Notes under the pieces: model-generated | What the model was told of the DNA's origin: nothing | What the model saw: the letters and a program-made list of their open reading frames with translations, nothing else | Databases searched by the model: none | From: an uncultured Bacilli bacterium | GTDB taxonomy: Bacteria > Bacillota_I > Bacilli_A > RF39 > UBA660 | Assembly: GCA_947591175.1 (NCBI GenBank) | Contig: CANQDB010000082.1 | Span: 1-6,040 of the forward strand | Length of the DNA stretch: 6,040 nt | Reading direction: 5' to 3' | Program-made: the position numbers and the translations under genes | Part shown: positions 1 to 4,635 of the stretch, one piece after another | Layout of the letters: each line of letters starts with the position of its first letter | Position numbering within the stretch: the first letter of the stretch is position 1

Positions 1-33
1 AACTAGGATAAAAAATCAAAAAAGTAAAAAAAT

Positions 34-55
34 TATAAAGTTTTGTATATAAAAT
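34..55 (+). promoter_or_regulatory. Possible promoter -10 region for the first gene
   Basis: The 83 bases ahead of the first gene are extremely AT-rich. They hold two -10-like stretches: TATAAA at 34-39 and TATAAA at 48-53, the latter preceded by a TTTTG run that may act as a weak extended -10. I see no convincing -35 box at the right distance from either. A promoter for the first gene must lie here or just left of the window, so the exact element is uncertain. Confidence 0.25.
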
Positions 56-70
56 ACTTGATTTTATTAT

Positions 71-76
71 GGGAGG
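71..76 (+). promoter_or_regulatory. Shine-Dalgarno site that sets the first gene's start
   Basis: GGGAGG lies 7 bases ahead of the ATG at 84-86, an ideal spacing. The in-frame ATG at 69-71 overlaps this site and cannot use it, so translation is assigned to 84. Confidence 0.85.
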
Positions 77-83
77 TAAATAT

Positions 84-1043
84 ATGAAAAAGAAAAATGT
101 AAGTATAATATTAGCTGTTGTTATTTTATTAGTTGTTATCGTCTCTTGTGTAATTATGTTTGGTGGTGGTGGATCTAAAGGTGATGGTAACAGTGATAAT
201 AGTGAAATGAGTGGAGATAATGTATCATCTAAAGAGTTAAGTGTTGAGGATTTATCCATAGACGATTTCGAATGGGAGACCTATCCTTCTGTATGTGATG
301 GTGACGATTGCTATGTTGCGTCTTTAACTAATAATTCAAATTATGACATCACCAGTGTAAATTTATATTATAAGGTTAAGGATGGCGTTTCAGACGAGGA
401 ATTATCAGTTTATAATGATTTTATGGAAGAAGGTAAAGATTATTCCTTGGAGGATTATGCAGAAAGATATGGAGTTGATTATTCACCAAGAAATATTATT
501 TTATTTTATGAAGATGATATATATATAGAAAGTGGAAAAGAATCCTTCACTAATTCTGAATTTCTAGTTGGTATAGCAAATGATTGGTCATTGTATTATT
601 ATGCTACTGAAGAGCAATTTGAATTGATGGAACCAAAAGAACTACGAGTAAGCTTAGTAAACAACAACAAACTGCAATATGCTGATTATGACTTTGATAC
701 AAAGACTTGGGAATTAGAGGAAGGTACTAATGTTGTTGATATTTGGTCAAAGACTGATATTGCTAAAGAACTTCCAAAACCAAAAGGAACACATTTTGTT
801 GTACACACCGATAAAGATGATAAGTATGTTTTAACTTCTTATGGCATTGAAAATGAGAGTATGTATAAAGATTATGTGGAAGAGTTAAAAGCAGCGGGCT
901 TTGAAGAAAAATATTATTCAGGATATTCACCAACTAGATTAGCTGAATTTGATGGAGTTAAGGGTGAATATACTGTTAACGTAGCTTACCTTGCTGAAAA
1001 TAGATGTTTACAAATTTCGATTAAAACATCAAATGAATCATAA
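84..1043 (+). CDS. Membrane-anchored or lipidated extracytoplasmic protein, unknown function
   Basis: The 319-residue protein has an N-terminal export signal: three lysines at 2-4, then an unbroken hydrophobic stretch at about 6-26. IVSC at 19-22 fits a lipobox, with Cys22 as the possible lipid-modified residue. However, the hydrophobic run continues past it (VIMF), so a plain N-terminal membrane anchor is equally possible. A flexible Gly/Ser/Asp/Asn linker follows (about 27-50). The region at about 55-225 is acidic and rich in Tyr, probably a beta-sandwich-like domain; it contains a close Cys pair at 71 and 76 (CDGDDC). After PKPKG at 231-235 comes a compact C-terminal domain (about 236-314) containing the segment YVEELKAAGFEE. 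That segment recalls small C-terminal domains of Bacillota lipoproteins such as DUF6591, from memory only. The mature protein is very acidic and should face outside the membrane. It appears monocistronic, between its own ribosome binding site and a terminator directly after the stop. I cannot assign a function. Confidence 0.85.
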   Translation: MKKKNVSIILAVVILLVVIVSCVIMFGGGGSKGDGNSDNSEMSGDNVSSKELSVEDLSIDDFEWETYPSVCDGDDCYVASLTNNSNYDITSVNLYYKVKDGVSDEELSVYNDFMEEGKDYSLEDYAERYGVDYSPRNIILFYEDDIYIESGKESFTNSEFLVGIANDWSLYYYATEEQFELMEPKELRVSLVNNNKLQYADYDFDTKTWELEEGTNVVDIWSKTDIAKELPKPKGTHFVVHTDKDDKYVLTSYGIENESMYKDYVEELKAAGFEEKYYSGYSPTRLAEFDGVKGEYTVNVAYLAENRCLQISIKTSNES

Positions 1044-1076
1044 AAGCATATAGGCATTTCGCTTATATGCTTTTTT
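1042..1076. terminator. Rho-independent terminator, probably shared by convergent genes
   Basis: A near-perfect hairpin pairs 1042-1055 with 1061-1074 around a 5-base loop (ATTTC), with one G-T pair inside. It begins inside the first gene's stop codon and is followed by a T run (1071-1076) on the plus strand. Read on the minus strand the stem ends in four T bases, so it may also stop transcripts of the convergent HD gene, which ends at 1098. The plus-strand direction is the stronger one. Confidence 0.85.
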
Positions 1077-1097
1077 ATTTGAAAAAAAAGAAAGAAT

Positions 1098-1607
1098 TTA
1101 TCGAAGTGCATTTACTACTATCACAAGGATAAATGACATTGCAGCCGATAATTCTTTCCTCAAACTGAATCCTTTTTCATATACTGATACGAGATCGTCA
1201 ACCATATCGACAATCCAACTTTCCATGTATTTTGGAACCATTGGTGCAACTGGGAACATATGAGTTAAAATCATATCTTCTTCTTTTTCTGATAAAACAA
1301 AATACTTTTTAGCATTTTCTAACGCATATTTTGGATGGTTGACTAAGATCTCAGCTCGTTCTTTTTTATAACCGATGCTTTCGTTATCATCAAAGAAGAA
1401 ATCATGTAGTAAAGCACCTCTTGCCGTCTCTTCATAGTCTAAATGAAGAATTTTTGCTACTTTATAAGAATAATATGAAACACGTACACAATGGTCATAA
1501 CGATCCATTCCGTGATGGAGAATATCTTTTAATTTTAAGAATTCTTTGTGTTCCAAGATATCATTAACGATACTAAGATACTTACGATCTTTATATCCAT
1601 TATTCAT
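1098..1607 (-). CDS. Small HD-domain phosphohydrolase-like protein
   Basis: The 169-residue protein has the metal-ligand pattern of the HD superfamily: His39 (RYDHCVRVSYYSY), the His68-Asp69 doublet (GALLHDFFFDD), His91 (NHPKYALENA), His116 (LTHMFP) and Asp134 or Asp137 (VDMVDD). This matches small stand-alone HD proteins that are common in Bacillota and annotated only as HD-domain hydrolases. Family members are metal-dependent phosphohydrolases, but the substrate here is unknown. No second domain, signal peptide or clear membrane helix is seen, so it should be cytoplasmic, although the last ~15 residues (SFILVIVVNALR) are unusually hydrophobic. The start is set at ATG 1607, because GAGGTG lies 6 bases upstream. 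The in-frame GTG at 1616 overlaps that site and is unlikely to be used. The gene stands alone with its own promoter and converges on the first gene. Confidence 0.85.
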   Translation of the reverse strand: MNNGYKDRKYLSIVNDILEHKEFLKLKDILHHGMDRYDHCVRVSYYSYKVAKILHLDYEETARGALLHDFFFDDNESIGYKKERAEILVNHPKYALENAKKYFVLSEKEEDMILTHMFPVAPMVPKYMESWIVDMVDDLVSVYEKGFSLRKELSAAMSFILVIVVNALR

Positions 1608-1613
1608 CTTTTT

Positions 1614-1619
1614 CACCTC
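1614..1619 (-). promoter_or_regulatory. Shine-Dalgarno site of the HD gene
   Basis: On the minus strand GAGGTG ends 6 bases before the ATG at 1607. Its final GTG is also an in-frame start candidate (1616), but using it would leave that start without a ribosome binding site. Confidence 0.8.
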
Positions 1620-1623
1620 GAGA

Positions 1624-1706
1624 ACTAATATAGTATATTAATTTTTTACGTGACGAATTAGTACTTTATGCCAGAAGAAGTTATTAATCTTCTACTCTTT
1701 AAGGCA
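1624..1706 (-). promoter_or_regulatory. Foldable 5' leader of the HD gene
   Basis: The predicted start of transcription is near 1707, so the mRNA would begin with a hairpin. TGCC (1706-1703) pairs with GGCA (1672-1669) around an inner AGAAG/CTTCT stem. Further along, ACTAAT (1662-1657) can pair with ATTAGT (1629-1624), just ahead of the ribosome binding site. A second inverted repeat, TAATATA/TATATTA around one base (1640-1626), overlaps the same bases and would compete. I recognise no known riboswitch or T-box. It may only protect the 5' end of the mRNA, or it may regulate translation. Confidence 0.35.
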
Positions 1707-1713
1707 CATTGTA

Positions 1714-1742
1714 ATTATACTACTATTTAAAAAAAATTGCAA
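1714..1742 (-). promoter_or_regulatory. Sigma-A-type promoter of the HD gene
   Basis: On the minus strand, TTGCAA (1742-1737) and a perfect TATAAT (1719-1714) are separated by exactly 17 bases. The expected transcription start is near 1707, about 100 bases ahead of the ATG at 1607. It lies just downstream of the comEC terminator, so the HD gene is probably transcribed independently of the competence operon. Confidence 0.75.
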
Positions 1743-1772
1743 CGGCGAACATTTTTTCGGGGTCATTTAACC

Positions 1773-1795
1773 AAAAAGAGAGGGTTTCCCCTCTC
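1773..1795 (-). terminator. Rho-independent terminator of the comEA-comEC operon
   Basis: On the minus strand, GAGAGGG (1795-1789) and CCCTCTC (1784-1778) form a perfect 7-base-pair stem capped by a GAAA tetraloop, followed by five T bases (1777-1773). It lies 19 bases after the comEC stop codon. Confidence 0.9.
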
Positions 1796-1806
1796 ACTCT
1801 ATATAA

Positions 1807-1825
1807 ACGCTAATCACGTTAGCGT
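1807..1825. repeat. Inverted repeat spanning the comEC stop codon
   Basis: ACGCTAA (1807-1813) and TTAGCGT (1819-1825) form a perfect 7-base-pair stem around a 5-base loop. The comEC stop codon TGA lies in that loop. There is no T run directly after it, so it is not a terminator by itself. Together with the terminator at 1773-1795 it makes a double hairpin at the 3' end of the operon mRNA, and may protect it from exonucleases. Confidence 0.6.
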
Positions 1826-3805
1826 CCTAACCATAGTATATGGAGGATAAGTCTTAAAAGTACCATCTTTTAAATTAATTTCGATACTTCCACTAGTGCA
1901 AGTTAAATAATATGGTATTGCGTTTTTTGTAAGATTTTCTATAGTCCTAGGACTAGGATGATTATAGATATTATTTTTTCCAACGGAAATAATAGCAACT
2001 TCAGGTTTTAAATATTGAAGAAATGAAAGTGTACTACTAGTTTTTGAACCATGATGTGAAACTTTTAAATACGTGACAGGATCTAAACTATACTTCTTAA
2101 TAAGCATTTGTTCTTGAGATTCTTCCATATCACCACCAAAAAAGAAAGTTGTATCATGATGCGTTACATAGAAAATACAACTATTTTGGTTTTCACTTGA
2201 ACCACTTTGAGTCAAGCTATAGAAAGAAAAATCGCCAAGTGAAAATTCTCTTGCTTCAAAACAAATACTAGTCTTTATGTTGTTTTTGGTAGCAAACGAC
2301 AAGATTTCTTGTTCTTTAGAGTTTATTTCTCCCGCGTTATATATTATTTCATTTACAGGAATTTTCTCTAAAATAGCAAGAGCGTTTGCTAAATGATCAC
2401 TATCACCATGGCTTAAAATTAAATAATCTAGTTGCGAAACTCCTTTCGATTCTAAAAACGAAATTATATCATTTCCTTTTGTATTACCAGTATCTAATAG
2501 CATGTTTTTACCTTGGGATGATAAATAAATGGAGTCTCCTTGACCGACATCTAAAAAAGTTACCTCTTCAAAAGTAGGCCTATTTATCAAGATAATTCCA
2601 AAAAGTGCAAGACAACTTAATAAATATCTTCTTTTCTTAGTCTTTAAGAAGAGTACTCCTAAAATACTAACAAAAACCCAAAGCAACGAGCAAAAAAGCG
2701 AAGTCTTTCCATAACTAATTGGTAAGTTGAAAATGGAGTTTAAAAAAATAGTAATTTGTTCAAAACAAGTTAGCAAAAAACCTGTCAATACATCCAAGAG
2801 CGGAAAAATAAGAGTCAAAACTAAAAAAGGAAACAAAAGTAGATTAAAAATGATAACTATAATTGTATTGATAATAGGAGCTCCTAAATTTACTTTATAA
2901 AAGAAAAACAATGTAAGTGGAAGACTTATCAAAAAAGCGAAGCAAGTTCCCTCGAAAAGATACCCTATCTTAGTTTTTGTTTTAGGTAAAGTAATTAAAA
3001 GAAAACTACTACTTAAGACAATACTATACCAAAAACCAATTTGATTTATATAAAAAGGATTAATAGTAAGAAGTAAACATAAAACTAATAGCATTCCTTC
3101 TAATTGTGAAAGTCTTTTTTTAAATAACGATAAAAATAAATAAGAAAGTATAGCTCGTAAAAATGAAATCTTAGTTCCTATAATTAGACATAAAAAGATT
3201 ATAATTAGTTTTTGAAGTTTAGGATATTTTTTAGTACTTCTTAACAAATAAGCTAGGTGAATCCCTGAAAAAGAAAATAAATATGTTGTCCCATTTCTTT
3301 GATAGATATCTTTTATTGAAGAAGATATATTACTCGAATCATTTAGAAATAGCCACTTTAAATAAGGACTTGTTTTTGGGGCCTGATTTATCCACTTTGA
3401 AACAATCTCTTTAAAAGAAAAAGTATTTCCTAAAGGTGTTAGTGACTTTATCTTAAGACGATAAAATGTATGGTAAGTTCGATAAAAGTTTTTCCAAGAG
3501 TAAAGGTTTGGAATAGTATTTTCTAGTATTTCTTCAAGAGTTCCAATTACCTGCACTTTTGTTCCTATTTGTAAGTATGTCAAATCTTCAGTTGTATAAA
3601 ATGTCCCAAGAAGCGGTTCCTTAGCATCGATTGTTATTTGCCAATAATTTTCTTGTTTTTGAATTTTAGTGATAACTCCTTCAAATGTAGTTTCTGAACC
3701 AGTATAAACACTTTGCCATGGAAAAATAAAGTACCGCAAGCAAAATATAATTCCCGTTAAGCAAACTAGTAGAAAGACTTTTTTAGAACAGTGTAATTTG
3801 TTCAC
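1814..3805 (-). CDS. comEC: ComEC/Rec2 family DNA-uptake channel protein
   Basis: This is a polytopic membrane protein of natural transformation that carries single-stranded DNA into the cytoplasm. In 663 residues it shows the three family regions. An N-terminal membrane helix (about 10-29) precedes an OB-like extracellular domain (about 40-120). The Competence membrane domain (about 145-408) holds FSFSGIHLAYL at 177-187 and about nine hydrophobic segments. The metallo-beta-lactamase-like domain (about 413-650) has FLDVGQGDS at 417-425, LLDTGN at 436-441, HxDxDH at 466-471, Asp559 in GGDM, His584-His585 in SHHGS and His616 in YNHPSP. The metal-site ligands therefore look complete, which in this family is tied to degrading the non-transported strand. 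The usual GG after HxDxDH is replaced (DHLANA). The protein is shorter than the B. subtilis one (about 776 residues), mainly at the N-terminus. It starts at GTG 3805, inside the end of comEA (23-base overlap), so translation is probably coupled. It ends in TGA, with an in-frame TAG 12 bases further on. Confidence 0.95.
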   Translation of the reverse strand: MNKLHCSKKVFLLVCLTGIIFCLRYFIFPWQSVYTGSETTFEGVITKIQKQENYWQITIDAKEPLLGTFYTTEDLTYLQIGTKVQVIGTLEEILENTIPNLYSWKNFYRTYHTFYRLKIKSLTPLGNTFSFKEIVSKWINQAPKTSPYLKWLFLNDSSNISSSIKDIYQRNGTTYLFSFSGIHLAYLLRSTKKYPKLQKLIIIFLCLIIGTKISFLRAILSYLFLSLFKKRLSQLEGMLLVLCLLLTINPFYINQIGFWYSIVLSSSFLLITLPKTKTKIGYLFEGTCFAFLISLPLTLFFFYKVNLGAPIINTIIVIIFNLLLFPFLVLTLIFPLLDVLTGFLLTCFEQITIFLNSIFNLPISYGKTSLFCSLLWVFVSILGVLFLKTKKRRYLLSCLALFGIILINRPTFEEVTFLDVGQGDSIYLSSQGKNMLLDTGNTKGNDIISFLESKGVSQLDYLILSHGDSDHLANALAILEKIPVNEIIYNAGEINSKEQEILSFATKNNIKTSICFEAREFSLGDFSFYSLTQSGSSENQNSCIFYVTHHDTTFFFGGDMEESQEQMLIKKYSLDPVTYLKVSHHGSKTSSTLSFLQYLKPEVAIISVGKNNIYNHPSPRTIENLTKNAIPYYLTCTSGSIEINLKDGTFKTYPPYTMVRTLT

Positions 3806-4517
3806 GAATATCCTCGAGTAACTTTTCTCCTATTCCCTCAACCTGGAGTAGTTCTTCGACTGTCTCAAAAGATTTTCCTTCACGATAAGTAATAATAGCA
3901 TTAGCTTTTGCTTCCCCAATTCCAGGCAAAGTCATCAGTTCCTCTTTAGATGCTTTGTTGATGTTGACTTTAGTGGAGTTCGAAGAAGAATTTTCTTGGT
4001 CTGTGGAACTTTTCTCATCTTCCGTAATACAAGCATCGTTTGGTATTGGTTTTTCACAAAGTGTGGATAATTCCTTTTCTTTTGCGTAAGTGTCCTCAAT
4101 ATTCTCTACCTCCTCTTTACTATAAATTACGATTACCATCTGATCTTCTACTTTTTTACTGAGATTTAGTAAAGAAGTATCAGCTTGTTCTGTAAGACCA
4201 CCTGCTAAAGCAATAACATCTGTAATACGCATTTCTTCAGTTACTTCATAAGTACCTGGTAATAATATTTCCCCTTTAATATCGACCATCCAAGATGAGA
4301 TTTTTTCTTCTTCCTTAGTCTCTTCTTCCGAATCAGTTAGCTTATTAACAAGTACCGGTTTCTTTTCGACTTCTTCTTTAGTAGTTGGTTTCAAATACTT
4401 AAAGTAACTATAGATACCAATACTGATAAGAGAAAAAAGAAACAAACCAATACTTATTATTTCGATAGTCTTTCTTTTGCGACTACTACTATCAAATAGT
4501 GAATTTTGCATCACCAT
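3783..4517 (-). CDS. comEA: ComEA family membrane-bound DNA receptor
   Basis: ComEA binds incoming double-stranded DNA outside the membrane and hands it to ComEC. From ATG 4517 it has 244 residues. A short basic cytoplasmic tail (SSSRKRKT) precedes one membrane helix (about 18-40) and an acidic linker. Then comes a SLBB-type domain (about 75-133: VDIKGEILLPGTYEV and ITDVIALAGGL). A Ser/Asn/Glu-rich linker with Cys154 and Cys163 follows, and then a C-terminal pair of helix-hairpin-helix motifs (about 183-244). The latter carry VNINKAS, LPGIG at 197-201 and VEGIG at 226-230, the backbone-binding loops typical of ComEA. Four start codons stand in a row (GTG 4520, ATG 4517, GTG 4514, ATG 4511); the AGAGGGG ribosome site fits 4517 or 4514 best, so the N-terminus is uncertain by up to three residues. 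comEC follows with an overlap. The comEB gene found between them in B. subtilis is missing. Confidence 0.95.
   Translation of the reverse strand: MVMQNSLFDSSSRKRKTIEIISIGLFLFSLISIGIYSYFKYLKPTTKEEVEKKPVLVNKLTDSEEETKEEEKISSWMVDIKGEILLPGTYEVTEEMRITDVIALAGGLTEQADTSLLNLSKKVEDQMVIVIYSKEEVENIEDTYAKEKELSTLCEKPIPNDACITEDEKSSTDQENSSSNSTKVNINKASKEELMTLPGIGEAKANAIITYREGKSFETVEELLQVEGIGEKLLEDIREQITLF
3811..3816 (-). promoter_or_regulatory. Shine-Dalgarno site of comEC inside comEA
   Basis: CGAGGA on the minus strand, within the comEA coding sequence, lies 5 bases ahead of GTG 3805 (6 when measured from GAGG). It supports this internal GTG as the true comEC start and indicates translational coupling. Confidence 0.75.
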
Positions 4518-4520
4518 CAC

Positions 4521-4535
4521 TCCCCTCTAATTATA
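4521..4535 (-). promoter_or_regulatory. comEA ribosome binding site with a TATAAT just upstream
   Basis: AGAGGGGA (4528-4521) is the comEA ribosome binding site. A perfect TATAAT sits only one base upstream of it (4535-4530), but the expected start of transcription (about 4523) would fall inside the ribosome site. The -35 position reads GAGGCT, part of the upstream terminator stem. I therefore trust the ribosome site but not the TATAAT as a working -10. Confidence 0.5.
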
Positions 4536-4543
4536 TTATTCGC

Positions 4544-4573
4544 AAAAAAAAGAGCCTCGACTTAGGCTTTTTT
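4544..4573. terminator. Hairpin terminator between the surface-protein gene and comEA
   Basis: AGCCT (4553-4557) pairs with AGGCT (4564-4568) around a 6-base loop. A run of eight T follows on the minus strand (4551-4544) and six T bases occur on the plus strand (4568-4573), so the element is nearly symmetrical. The surrounding A and T tracts can lengthen the stem. In this context it should end the minus-strand surface-protein mRNA just before comEA. Confidence 0.75.
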
Positions 4574-4587
4574 CATTTTTTTAATAT

Positions 4588-4616
4588 AAAAACTGTGTAG
4601 GTTTATTTACACAGTT
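4588..4616 (-). terminator. First hairpin after the surface-protein gene
   Basis: AACTGTGTA and TACACAGTT form a perfect 9-base-pair stem (4616-4608 with 4599-4591) around an 8-base loop, ending in a run of five T (4592-4588) on the minus strand. It lies 19 bases after the surface-protein stop codon. With the hairpin at 4544-4573 it makes a tandem terminator. Confidence 0.7.
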
Positions 4617-4635
4617 AATTACATGATATTTTAGA

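Noticed and set aside
1617..1813. Riboswitch, T-box or RNA gene in the 197-base gap
   Set aside because: Apart from the promoter, leader hairpins and terminator, I see no specifier loop, tRNA-like fold or known riboswitch core.
1814..1816. TGA as tryptophan (Mycoplasma-type code)
   Set aside because: TGA falls exactly at the expected end of ComEC, just before a terminator, and no internal TGA occurs in the genes; tryptophan is encoded by TGG. The standard code fits, although one TGA stop is limited evidence.
2386..2577. Plus-strand open frame of 63 codons
   Set aside because: It lies wholly antisense to the conserved metallo-beta-lactamase-like part of comEC, has no ribosome binding site, and has a composition explained by the opposite strand.
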